64,000 bases of DNA. Origin: DATKCF01 sp035513345 (lineage in GTDB: Bacteria > Gemmatimonadota > Gemmatimonadetes > Longimicrobiales > RSA9). The DNA is taken from positions 10,137-74,136 of the forward strand of contig DATKCF010000160.1 of NCBI GenBank assembly GCA_035513345.1, written 5' to 3'. Of the stretch, positions 25,275 through 32,873 are shown piece after piece (positions within the stretch are counted from its first letter, which is position 1; each line of letters opens with the position of its first letter). The notes beneath the pieces are model-generated. The model searched no databases. It saw only the letters and a program-made list of their open reading frames with translations, and was not told the origin of the DNA. The position numbers and the translations under genes were made by a program.

Positions 25275-25483
25275 GGACAGGTTCGAGGACGTGAGAAGTA
25301 GGGTTGTTCATAGGCCTGCCAGGTTGGGCCCTCCCGTCCCGGGGGTGTCCTTTTAGACACCCCCTCGGGACAGGTGCAGGGCGAGCGATGCCGTAAGTTG
25401 TTGTGGGACATGATGCGGACAGGGTCTGCGGGACAGCCTTTTCGCGACCGATTGTAACAGACCGGGACAGGGGGTCGGGACAG
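25275..25483. repeat. Iteron-like GGACAG repeats, candidate replication origin
   Basis: Seven copies of GGACAG (one GGACAT): 25275, 25368, 25406, 25417, 25431, 25465, 25478, all in the same orientation and most preceded by G. A longer unit, GGACAG with GGGTCTGCGGG, occurs twice 60 bp apart (25417-25432 and 25478-25494). The block lies directly at the 3' end of the primase-helicase gene, where origins of phage satellites and some phages are found. An operator role is the alternative. Confidence 0.55.
25336..25371. terminator. Strong hairpin inside the repeat region
   Basis: GGGGGTGTC (25341-25349) and GACACCCCC (25356-25364) pair perfectly around a CTTTTA loop, with an outer GTCCCG/CGGGAC stem (25336-25341, 25366-25371). 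It may end the primase transcript or serve as a structured origin element. No T-run follows in the direction of transcription. Confidence 0.5.
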
Positions 25484-25497
25484 GGGTCTGCGGGCCC

Positions 25498-27264
25498 TCA
25501 TCCGACCATCTCCATTTCGGCGTTTTCTGCCGCATGATATCCGTTCCGGGTGTGCTCCAGTGCGCCAGCCGAAACGAGTCGATCGAGTGCCTCATCGACC
25601 GATCGGGCCCGGCCTGTGACACCCTTCCGGATGGCGGTCTTGGAGCTGCCCGGGTTGGCCTCGACCCACATGAGGACGCGGGTATCGAGGGAAAGCTCGG
25701 TCCCGGCCGCAAGCTCGTACTGGCCATCGTCGGTGAACCGGACGGCGAACGGTTCGACGGTCCAGCGCCCGCGCCCCGTGATCTTCCGGAGCGTCTGGTC
25801 GGGCGCGTCCTTCGCGGGCTTCGACATCTCAAGGATTGCGTCGACGGCGGCCGCGATCTCACCGGCGCCGCGGTACTGGCCATCAGAACGCCGAACGTGA
25901 TGCAGGATCAGGACGGCGACATCGTGCTTTCGGGCGAGCGCCACCATCGGACGCACGACATCGGCCCATCCGGAGTTGTCGCCGTCCTCGGGTGACTTCC
26001 CCAGCGTGAGCCGTGCGATCTCTATCAGGGAGTCGAAGACGACAAGGTCGGCCGGCCAGCGGGTGAGCAGCTCTTCGACCTGGGTCATCAGGTCCGCCGA
26101 TGCGAGCACGAGCACCTGGACGCGATCGGGATCGGCGCCCAGTTCGCGGAACCGTCGAACCGCGTCGCCGATCGCTTCCTCGACGCCAGCCCACACGAGC
26201 CGGCCGTTCCGCCCTCCGACCTTCTCACCGAGGAACCGCTCGCGGCGCGTGAGCGCCTTTCCCGCGATCGCGGCGAGCGTGGTCTTTCCGTCTTTCGCGT
26301 CGGCTGCCAGCAACACCGCTCGACCACGGTAGCCCAACCGCGGCACGACCACCTCGGGCGGCTTCAACAGGTCGGGGTTCTCTAGCAGCTCCGCGAGTGT
26401 CGCGAACGCCGGAGGCGACGAATCAGCATCGGTGCCGTTGCTGTTTTCGGCGGCGCCCGTGGTCGGATCCCAGATTGGCGCGTAGAACGCGAGTTCGGTC
26501 AGTTCCTCGACCGTGTGACCAGAGTTGAGCCAGTCGTCGGCGCCGGCCTTCTCTGGTCGGTCCGGCAGATCGAGGATCCGGATCTCGGCCGCCACACCCT
26601 CCAGGCGCCCGGCAACGTCCTGCGCGTGATCCCGACCTTTCGCGTCGGCGTCGGGGATAACACACACGATCGCGCCACGTAGCGGCTCCACGTCGACCGC
26701 GCCGAACTTGCCGGCGCCGAACGGGTTGCAGGTTGCCGTCAAGCCGCAGTCCCGCAGTCGGTCAACGGCCTTCTCGCCCTCGACGGCGTAGACCGTGCGT
26801 CCGGCCTCGACGGCATCAACGACGTCCGGTAACCGATACAGCAGTTTCACGGCTGCGCGCTCCCACACCCAGCCCCCGTTGCCGTTCGGGCGACGAGCGC
26901 GAAAGTCCTTCGGTTCGAGGCGGACGACCTGATAGACCAGCTCGCCGCCGGCATCGACGTAGTCGTACTCGGCGATGATGTCACCGCGGCCGGAGGGGTG
27001 GCCGCCGTTCGTGCGATCTTGTGGAGCATCGGCGAATCCATCGACGGCACCCAGGCCGAGCCCGGCCATGATGTCCAGGTACTCGCACCCGGTGTGACAC
27101 TTCAGGAGCGCTCGGCCGTCCCGGCCTCGTGTGATGCTGAGGGATGCCTTTTCGTCGTCGTGTGCAGGACAGCAGGCGGTCCAGTATTTGGGCTTGCCCG
27201 GCGGTGTGTGCTGTTTGACGTTTTTCGCCAGCGCGAGGACGCGCCCTACCGGGTCGTCCATCAT
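25498..27264 (-). CDS. Primase-helicase fusion (CHC2 zinc finger, TOPRIM, RecA-like ATPase)
   Basis: 588 aa replication protein. N-terminal CHC2-type zinc finger CCPAHDDEKASLSI (about 30) with CHTGC (about 56). TOPRIM segment VYAVEGEKAVDRL (about 160) and VIPDADAKGRDHA. RecA-like ATPase with Walker A DAKDGKTT (about 325), Walker B LVVFDSL (about 405) and LILHHVRRSDGQYRGAG. A C-terminal winged-helix-like part (SSKTAIRKGVTGRARSVDEA) may bind the origin. Start ATG 27264 overlaps the preceding gene in ATGA. Such proteins initiate replication of phages and satellites. It is directly followed by the iteron-like repeats. Confidence 0.88.
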   Translation of the reverse strand: MMDDPVGRVLALAKNVKQHTPPGKPKYWTACCPAHDDEKASLSITRGRDGRALLKCHTGCEYLDIMAGLGLGAVDGFADAPQDRTNGGHPSGRGDIIAEYDYVDAGGELVYQVVRLEPKDFRARRPNGNGGWVWERAAVKLLYRLPDVVDAVEAGRTVYAVEGEKAVDRLRDCGLTATCNPFGAGKFGAVDVEPLRGAIVCVIPDADAKGRDHAQDVAGRLEGVAAEIRILDLPDRPEKAGADDWLNSGHTVEELTELAFYAPIWDPTTGAAENSNGTDADSSPPAFATLAELLENPDLLKPPEVVVPRLGYRGRAVLLAADAKDGKTTLAAIAGKALTRRERFLGEKVGGRNGRLVWAGVEEAIGDAVRRFRELGADPDRVQVLVLASADLMTQVEELLTRWPADLVVFDSLIEIARLTLGKSPEDGDNSGWADVVRPMVALARKHDVAVLILHHVRRSDGQYRGAGEIAAAVDAILEMSKPAKDAPDQTLRKITGRGRWTVEPFAVRFTDDGQYELAAGTELSLDTRVLMWVEANPGSSKTAIRKGVTGRARSVDEALDRLVSAGALEHTRNGYHAAENAEMEMVG

Positions 27265-27482
27265 CCGGCCCGCCTCGATACGATCTCGACATCGCAGTCG
27301 CAGGCCTCGCCGTTCCAGTGCCGACAGTCGTCATCGTGACGGACCTCGACGATCACGACACCGCCGCGGCGGACATCGGCGGGCAGACGCTCGACATGGC
27401 GGGCCAGCAACTCGAGCCAGGGTGTCGCGTCCGGGGTTCTGCGGGACGCCTCCGCTTCGTCGAACGGCCTGCGCCCGCTCAT
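27261..27482 (-). CDS. Small hypothetical protein in replication operon
   Basis: 73 aa, coupled on both sides by ATGA overlaps (27479-27482 and 27261-27264). The C-terminal half reads VVIVEVRHDDDC then HWNGEACDCDVEIV, a short beta/cysteine module. No known family. The overlaps make it almost certainly translated. Confidence 0.6.
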   Translation of the reverse strand: MSGRRPFDEAEASRRTPDATPWLELLARHVERLPADVRRGGVVIVEVRHDDDCRHWNGEACDCDVEIVSRRAG

Positions 27483-27817
27483 GCTCGCATCCGACGCAGC
27501 ACCCGGCTGGCGGCCTCCGCGGCATCGGGCGACGTGGTAGCCTTCCGTGGCAGCGAGCCGCGCCGAATCCGAGGAGCACCTTTCCGACCGGCTTGGGGGA
27601 TCGCGCCTTCCGCGATCAACTCACGCAGCCGCCGCGGCGAGTAACCCGATTCCGTGGCGGCCTCGGTGAGCGTGAGGAGCTCGTCAGCCACCTCCTTGAG
27701 CGCGTCGGTCAACTCGGCCGCCAGCTCGCGGCAGGTCGCGGCGGCCTCGACGGCACCGTGGCGCTCGAGCAGGCCCGCTCGCTCGCGCCAAGCCATGGCG
27801 AGTTCAGCCGCGGACAT
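27479..27817 (-). CDS. Excisionase-like helix-turn-helix protein
   Basis: 112 aa. The N-terminal two thirds is helical; residues about 50-88 (LTLTEAATESGYSPRRLREL, then IPQAGRKGAPRIRRG) form a MerR/excisionase-type winged HTH ending in basic residues. ATG 27817 lies inside the end of the RHH gene (14-bp overlap). Position between the repressor-controlled promoter and the replication gene is the usual place of an excisionase or activator. Confidence 0.7.
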   Translation of the reverse strand: MSAAELAMAWRERAGLLERHGAVEAAATCRELAAELTDALKEVADELLTLTEAATESGYSPRRLRELIAEGAIPQAGRKGAPRIRRGSLPRKATTSPDAAEAASRVLRRMRA

Positions 27818-27980
27818 CCTGACGCCTTGGCCGCGGATGAACGTCTTTTTCTAGCGCGCGGCGGATCGCGTCGCGGATGTACGCGGCCGTCGTCCAACCC
27901 CGCACTGCCGCCTGCGCATCCGCCTGCGCACGCATCAGCCGCGGTAGCCGTATCTCCAGCCGCCCATCACAGAGAGCCAT
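27804..27980 (-). CDS. Ribbon-helix-helix regulator
   Basis: 58 aa from ATG 27980, with a perfect AGGAGG seven bases upstream. CDGRLEIRLPRLMRAQADA then TTAAYIRDAIRRALEKD is an RHH (Arc/MetJ-type) fold. First gene of the long leftward operon and divergent from the XRE repressor, the position of a Cro-like early regulator. Confidence 0.7.
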   Translation of the reverse strand: MALCDGRLEIRLPRLMRAQADAQAAVRGWTTAAYIRDAIRRALEKDVHPRPRRQDVRG

Positions 27981-28073
27981 GCACAACCTCCTTGCATCGG
28001 TCCGTACAACTGACGTATCATAAACCGACAGCGTATCAGTCGCCAAACTGACATCGTATCAAGGAGTGACACA
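27981..28073. promoter_or_regulatory. Divergent repressor/early promoter region with three GTATCA operators
   Basis: GTATCA at 28015-28020, 28033-28038 and 28056-28061, each near CTGAC or GACA (e.g. ACTGACGTATCA). Leftward promoter candidate: TTGGCG and TATGAT with an 18-bp spacer (28045 to 28017). Rightward: TTGCAT (27993-27998), 18-bp spacer, TATCAT. The operator copies overlap both -10 regions. Probably the lysogeny control region. Confidence 0.6.
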
Positions 28074-28781
28074 ATGGGCGCATTCGACCCGCGGGGTTTT
28101 GGTGAGCGTTTGCGGCGGGCGCTGGATGACGGCCGGGCACTGGGGCACAATCTGTCAGACGTAAAGGCGCTCCAAGCGGCTGTGCACCAGCGAACCGACG
28201 CCCGAGGTACGAGCTATGGGTCCATCTGGAGTTATGTGAACGGCCAAGCACCACTTGAGCCGAGGCGTGAGGTCGTGGAGGCTCTCGCGGTCGTGCTTGG
28301 CGTCCGGGTCGAGTGGCTTCTCCAGGACGACGGAGCGATGACTGAGATCGAGCAGCACGCGAGGGAGACCGTTAGCGCCGCGGCGCCGCGCGGGGAAGAT
28401 TCCGCCAGAAAGATCACTGAGGCTTTTGCCTCCATTATCCCGAACTTCGACAGGCTCAACCTCGGCACCGATGCGCTTTACTGGGCTTGGCTGAACCTGC
28501 TGAACCGCTCATCTATCACTCGCGTCCAGAGCGAGCACAACGGGACCCGAATGGTGACGATGAAGGGCCCGGGCTCGGAGGAGGCGCAGCAACTCGCGAG
28601 AGAGATCGCCGAGGCCGTGATTGAGCCCGCCCGGCGCTTCGGCGTCGATGTGCTAACGGAGGACTACGTCGTCGACATGTGCCGCGCGCTCGTGGCGCTT
28701 CACCGCCGCCTGGTTGAACCCACCGAGACGGGGCACATCGTGCCTACTCAAATCACCCTGTCACAGCCAACGGAGGCCTGA
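28074..28781 (+). CDS. XRE-type (CI-like) repressor
   Basis: 235 aa. N-terminal HTH (about 8-75): GFGERLRRALDDGRALGHNL, GTSYGSIWSYVNGQA, RREVVEALAVVLGVRVEWLL, the arrangement of lambda-repressor-like domains. The C-terminal part has no Ser-Lys LexA/CI protease motif, so it would not be RecA-inactivated directly; induction may need an antirepressor. ATG 28074 after AAGGAG. Last gene of the element, reading towards attR, followed by a terminator hairpin. Confidence 0.85.
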   Translation: MGAFDPRGFGERLRRALDDGRALGHNLSDVKALQAAVHQRTDARGTSYGSIWSYVNGQAPLEPRREVVEALAVVLGVRVEWLLQDDGAMTEIEQHARETVSAAAPRGEDSARKITEAFASIIPNFDRLNLGTDALYWAWLNLLNRSSITRVQSEHNGTRMVTMKGPGSEEAQQLAREIAEAVIEPARRFGVDVLTEDYVVDMCRALVALHRRLVEPTETGHIVPTQITLSQPTEA

Positions 28782-28840
28782 CGCACTGAACAGCGGAATG
28801 GAACGCCCGGCGAAGAACGGATCAACGGAACCCGTCCGCA

Positions 28841-28861
28841 CGGACACATTCCGGACACAGT
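28841..28861. repeat. Right integrase arm-type sites (two CGGACACA)
   Basis: CGGACACA at 28841-28848 and 28852-28859, period 11 bp, same orientation and 18 of 21 bases identical to the left pair at 11995-12015. They end 50 bp before the attR core. Confidence 0.65.
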
Positions 28862-28871
28862 TTCACGTGAA

Positions 28872-28897
28872 AAGGGCCGGAAGTTACCCCGGCCCTT
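28872..28897 (+). terminator. Terminator of the repressor gene
   Basis: AAGGGCCGG (28872-28880) and CCGGCCCTT (28889-28897) pair perfectly around an 8-nt loop. It lies 91 bp after the repressor stop and just before attR, isolating the element from host transcription. Confidence 0.7.
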
Positions 28898-28910
28898 ACA
28901 CTTAGGCGAC

Positions 28911-28933
28911 CGTATCAGAAGTTCCGGCAGGAC
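28911..28933. repeat. attR core, 23-bp direct repeat
   Basis: Identical to 11867-11889. Bases to the left are element DNA; bases to the right continue the host SHOCT-type gene. Confidence 0.92.
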
Positions 28934-28957
28934 ATCTCACTGAGGCCGAAGCGCTGA
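28934..28957 (+). pseudogene. Displaced host 3' end of the SHOCT-type gene
   Basis: Read in frame with the attR core, the sequence encodes ISLRPKR and a stop, the natural continuation of KAYQKFRQD. This is the severed tail of the gene at 11623, now without a promoter or start. Joining 11623-11889 to 28934-28957 rebuilds a 96-aa uninterrupted protein. Confidence 0.85.
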
Positions 28958-28981
28958 GCGCTGCGGGGCCACGGGGTCGGA

Positions 28982-31249
28982 TCAGAAGCGCCAGTCGAAT
29001 CCAAGGACAGGGAGTACAGGCAGACCCGCCACAGCGCGCAACGGCCCGGAATCGGCACCGCGCGGCTGGTAGTAGAACACGCCATCCCGACGGTCGAGGG
29101 CATTGAACACCTTCACATAGGGCGTCACGGAGAAGTTGAAGCCGTTCCAATCGGCGTTGAAGGTCCGCTCGACCTGAGCATCGAGACGCAGGTACGGGTG
29201 GTCCGGCGCATCGGGCGTGGCCGGCAGCGGCTCTGCCATCGCGAACGCAGGCTGGTCCACGAAACCGACGCTGATGACTGGCGTCCCCGCGTCCGGCTCC
29301 GGAATCGCCGCGAACGGCAGGCCGGCGCCGTAGGCAAACCGGACGTCGAAGCGGCCCTTGCCGATGAGCGGTCCCATCACGCCGGCCGTCATGACCTGTC
29401 GTCCCGCGAACAGGTTGTTGTCGGCCGAACCGGGCGACCCGTCGTCGGACCAGACCCATGCCAGCGAGTAGCCGAACCAGCCGTTGAGCGCTCCGCGGTT
29501 CCGACGAACCCACAGGTCTACGCCGGACGCCTCGGCCTTCGCGCCTCCGGTCGATGGCAGCCCTTCGAACGCCTTGTAGTATCCTTCCAGGCTCAGCGAG
29601 ATGCCATCGCCGAGTTCCTGGTCGAGCGCCGCCATGAAGTGGGATGCCGACGCCACATCCAGCTTCTGCGCGGCTCCGGGTATCGCCAGACCGGGCGTCA
29701 CGATGACTGCCAGCGGCGAGTCATCGGCGCGCACGAACTGCCGGTACTGTCCGGCAGCGACCGTCAGCGCCACCCGCTCGGTCACGAGCATCGTCGCCGA
29801 GATCCGTGGCCCGAGGTGAACGCCTGATGCCAGCGAGAACACGTCCGCCCGAAGCCCGGCCCGAACCTGAACCCGGTCAACCGGGTTGGTCGACGCATCG
29901 ATGTACACGCCGCCGACCGTGCCAGCAGTCCTCGACCGGTACAGCACCGAATCCTGCGCGAAGCCGAGCGGCCATACGTTCTGGCCGTACGCGACCCGAT
30001 CGATCGAGCCACCGAAGTTGACTCGGCCCGGTCCGATCGTCCGGCCGAAGTCCGCCGCACCCCGCAACCGGCTCGACGTGCCTTCCGTCACCCAGATCCG
30101 CAGTCCGCCGTACGGCAGCCGCGTCGCGAAGTCGCCCGCTGCCAGCGTGAACAGCGCATCCATTCCGCCGATTTCGCTGCGCAACCGCACCGACCCGGCC
30201 CGATTGCCCCATTCCGCCTCGTTTCCGTTGCGTTGCACGCTGTCGAGGCGGACGTTTTCCCGGTTCCAGAACCCGGTCATGCTGATGACACGGCCATTGC
30301 CGAGGTCGACATCGACGCGGCCCAGCCCGTCGGCATATTCGTACGGGAACGGCTGGTCGATGAACGGCGCGGCACCGCGGCCATGGACACCGCGGCCGGC
30401 GAGGATGAACGACGCGCGATTGCCGATCGGCCCTTCGAACGCCCCCTTCCCGGCGACCATGTCCACCGCGACATTGCCGTGCATTCCGTCGGCACGCCCT
30501 GATCGCGTCTCGAGATCCATCACGTACGACAGGCCGCCATCGTATCGCGATGGCGATCCACCCACGTGCAGCGTGGTCGACCGGAACAGGTCGCCGTCGA
30601 TTGGTGTGAGCAAGCCGCCCACCTGGAACGGAGCGAAGACCGGCGCTCCGTTCAGGTACACAACCTTCAGGTCTTCGGTCGCACCCCTGACGAAGAGAAC
30701 ATCCGACGGGTCGACGGGCTCGTAGCCGGGCACCGCGCTGGCGGCATCGGCCAGCCCCAGCTCGGCGACGCCGGGCGTAACCTCGAGAGCGCGGCGCGCC
30801 GCCACCGCAAGGTCTTCGGCCCGGACTGTCATCGTGTCACGGAGCGGCTGCGGTACGTCACCCGCTCGCGCCACCATCGGGTTCAGACGCACCGGTCGCA
30901 CGGCCAGATCGAAGCCGACACTCTGGGTGCGACCTGCGAACACGCGGTACCCCAGTACCTCGTGCGGCGCATGATCGATGTGGGATGCACGGACCGTGTA
31001 GGAGCCGGCGGGAACGTTCGTTACGATGTAGATGCCGTTCGCATTCGCCTCCACTCGGATCGGATCTGCGTTGGCCCGCAGCACTTCGACCACCGCATAG
31101 GGAATCGGTGCTCCCGTGCCGGCGCTCCGCACCCGGCCCGAGATGGTGCCGGGTTTATCCTGCATCGGGAGGGCCGTCAGGACCGCGAGAGCGAGTGTGC
31201 CGAGCATCCCTGCCGTGTTCGCGGGTGGCGGACGTGCAGCCGGTGGCAA
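28982..31249 (-). CDS. TonB-dependent receptor-like outer-membrane protein
   Basis: 755 aa. Signal peptide near the N-terminus, a carboxypeptidase-regulatory-like beta-sandwich (GTISGRVRSAGTGAPIPYAV ... NVPAGSYTVRASHIDHA, about 35-95), a plug-like part (DVLFVRGATEDLKVVYLNGA), then a long beta-barrel ending in a terminal phenylalanine (LGFDWRF), as outer-membrane proteins do. Start TTG 31249 keeps a basic n-region; an ATG at 31207 is the alternative. Lies downstream of the ECF sigma and anti-sigma genes on the same strand, suggesting control by them. Ligand unknown. Confidence 0.82.
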   Translation of the reverse strand: MPPAARPPPANTAGMLGTLALAVLTALPMQDKPGTISGRVRSAGTGAPIPYAVVEVLRANADPIRVEANANGIYIVTNVPAGSYTVRASHIDHAPHEVLGYRVFAGRTQSVGFDLAVRPVRLNPMVARAGDVPQPLRDTMTVRAEDLAVAARRALEVTPGVAELGLADAASAVPGYEPVDPSDVLFVRGATEDLKVVYLNGAPVFAPFQVGGLLTPIDGDLFRSTTLHVGGSPSRYDGGLSYVMDLETRSGRADGMHGNVAVDMVAGKGAFEGPIGNRASFILAGRGVHGRGAAPFIDQPFPYEYADGLGRVDVDLGNGRVISMTGFWNRENVRLDSVQRNGNEAEWGNRAGSVRLRSEIGGMDALFTLAAGDFATRLPYGGLRIWVTEGTSSRLRGAADFGRTIGPGRVNFGGSIDRVAYGQNVWPLGFAQDSVLYRSRTAGTVGGVYIDASTNPVDRVQVRAGLRADVFSLASGVHLGPRISATMLVTERVALTVAAGQYRQFVRADDSPLAVIVTPGLAIPGAAQKLDVASASHFMAALDQELGDGISLSLEGYYKAFEGLPSTGGAKAEASGVDLWVRRNRGALNGWFGYSLAWVWSDDGSPGSADNNLFAGRQVMTAGVMGPLIGKGRFDVRFAYGAGLPFAAIPEPDAGTPVISVGFVDQPAFAMAEPLPATPDAPDHPYLRLDAQVERTFNADWNGFNFSVTPYVKVFNALDRRDGVFYYQPRGADSGPLRAVAGLPVLPVLGFDWRF

Positions 31250-31398
31250 TCATGATCCACGGCCGCGGCGTGCGCTACGCACACATCCGAACGGAAATTA
31301 CGCTATCACTAACATATAACACCGACGCGACCACGCGGGCAATGCGCGCGCTCCCGCGTATGCGGTCGCGTGAAGGCATGCCGATGGTAGCGGCTGGA

Positions 31399-32214
31399 TC
31401 AGGGGGAGTGGGCCTGGAAGACGAACTCGTCAGGGCGGGTCTCGGCTCCCGGTCCCAGGAGCCGCGTCTGTTCGCCGTCCCTCACGAAGTACACGCGGCC
31501 GTCCACTATGACGGTCATGGACTCCAGGTCGCGGGGCACTTCGACGACCAGGCCTGCGGTGTTCTCGAACACGTCGATATAGCCGGCGCCGGTCTGGAAC
31601 CGCGTCTCGTCGGCGCCGAGCGCCACGACCCGCACCGACGTCGCGGAATCCACGAGGCGGACGGCGATGGTCGCGCCCTGGACGGGCGAATGGATCGAAA
31701 CGCGGGCACGGCCGCCCACAGGGACGACCATCAGTTCGTTACCGGGCTGCCTCTGCTCGACGACCGGCGGCACTGCCAGAACCGGGTCGGGCACGTCGAC
31801 GATCGTGGCTGAAGGCGCATCGCTCACGAGCGTGGCCGCCCGTTCGGCAATCGTCTCGACCAGGCGACGCAGCGGCGTGCCGGGTATTGCGGCTGACGCG
31901 GCACCCGCGACGAGCAGCACGATCGCGGCGGCCTTGAGCAGGCCGGCCGGGATCGGCGCGCGGCGAGGCCTTGCGCCGACGCCGGCCGCAGCCGGAATGT
32001 GCGGCTCGAGCCTTGCCCGCGCTCGCAGCATCGGGCTCACAACGTCGCTCAGGGCCATGGCCGAGGCGAACGTCGACGACATGCTCCGCAACTCGGTCAG
32101 CTCTGCCTCGCACGGACGGCACTCGCCGATATGCGACTCGATGGCGGTCCGATCCCGAACGGGCATTTCCCCGTCGAGATACGCCATCAGAGTTCCGCTA
32201 CCTGCGTGAGCCAT
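31399..32214 (-). CDS. Anti-sigma factor with zinc finger
   Basis: 271 aa. N-terminal anti-sigma domain with the zinc-binding HIGECRPCEAEL (about 28-39), one transmembrane segment (about 92-110, AAAIVLLVAGAASAAI), and a periplasmic part with FecR-like beta-strands (ATIAVRLVDSATSVRVVALG, YIDVFENTAGLVVEVP). It would hold the ECF sigma factor at the membrane until a signal releases it. Overlaps the sigma gene by 17 bp. Confidence 0.85.
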   Translation of the reverse strand: MAHAGSGTLMAYLDGEMPVRDRTAIESHIGECRPCEAELTELRSMSSTFASAMALSDVVSPMLRARARLEPHIPAAAGVGARPRRAPIPAGLLKAAAIVLLVAGAASAAIPGTPLRRLVETIAERAATLVSDAPSATIVDVPDPVLAVPPVVEQRQPGNELMVVPVGGRARVSIHSPVQGATIAVRLVDSATSVRVVALGADETRFQTGAGYIDVFENTAGLVVEVPRDLESMTVIVDGRVYFVRDGEQTRLLGPGAETRPDEFVFQAHSP

Positions 32215-32695
32215 CTGTCGCCCCCTGCGACCTGTATGCTACCGTGAACCTCTTGAGTGCTCTGGCAATCAACGTGCCGACCGATGCAGGTGCGACACCG
32301 ACGACGCCTGCGATCTCCTCGTACTTGAAGCCCTCCGCTCTCATCAAAAGGAGTTGCCGGTCGCGATTCGACAGTACGTCCAGCGCTTCGGTGACGGCGT
32401 CGATCACCTCGATCTGCTCCAGCCGATCGTCCGGCCTCTGCTCCACACTGACCATTGTCGGCGCGCCACTCAGCAATCTTTGCCGACGTTCGGTCTTACG
32501 TGCCCGGTCCCGAACCAGATTCATTGCCACCGTGAACAGCCACGGCCTGATCTCCGCTTCCGGCAGCGGCTGCCTCAGCAGGCGAACAAAGGCCTCCTGA
32601 GCGATGTCCTCGGCTACGTCCGGATCGCCGGTCAGTCGGTGAAGGTATCGGTACAGCGACGGATACAGCCTCTCGAACAGATCGTCGAAGTCCAC
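32198..32695 (-). CDS. ECF-type RNA polymerase sigma factor
   Basis: 165 aa with region 2 (YRYLHRLTGDPDVAEDIAQE, about 15-34; RPWLFTVAMNLVRDRAR) and region 4 (LSNRDRQLLLMRAEGFKYEE, IAGVVGVAPASVGTLIARAL). ATG 32695. First gene of a sigma/anti-sigma/receptor group. Regulated targets are not visible, but the receptor at 28982 is an obvious candidate. Confidence 0.93.
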   Translation of the reverse strand: MDFDDLFERLYPSLYRYLHRLTGDPDVAEDIAQEAFVRLLRQPLPEAEIRPWLFTVAMNLVRDRARKTERRQRLLSGAPTMVSVEQRPDDRLEQIEVIDAVTEALDVLSNRDRQLLLMRAEGFKYEEIAGVVGVAPASVGTLIARALKRFTVAYRSQGATDGSRR

Positions 32696-32873
32696 GAACC
32701 TCCCCGCGCCGAGGCATCAACCCTAGAAACGCGCGTGATCCACGCGTTGTGACACGCCGCCCTGTACACCGGCGCAAACGCAAAGGTTGTTCTGCGGCGG
32801 TTGGCCGGGTTGCGCACGAGCGGTCGGGGGCCGGCCAGGTTGTTGATAGCGACGGCCGGACCCTGCCGGCCGA

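Larger units (their letters stand above)
11867..28933. mobile_element. 17-kb integrated element: satellite-like prophage with own tape-measure protein
   Basis: Bounded by the perfect 23-bp repeat, with the integrase at the left end and the repressor at the right end. Seen in order: integrase, RHH protein, seven tiny leftward genes, divergent switch, two rightward cargo genes, VapC/VapB, tape-measure protein, zinc-finger protein, PC4-like protein, coiled-coil protein, HExxH protein, TerS neighbours, P27-like TerS, two small genes, iteron region, primase-helicase, small gene, HTH, RHH, repressor. Not seen: capsid, portal, large terminase, protease, connector, tail tube, baseplate, holin, endolysin. 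The set fits a phage satellite; a deletion derivative of a prophage is the alternative. Confidence 0.85.

Noticed and set aside
25275..25483. CRISPR array as an explanation of the GGACAG repeats
   Set aside because: Repeat unit is only 6-8 bp with irregular spacing and no equal-length spacers; no cas genes nearby.
11867..28933. Reading the element as a complete temperate phage
   Set aside because: No capsid, portal, large terminase, tail tube, baseplate or lysis gene could be found on either strand.
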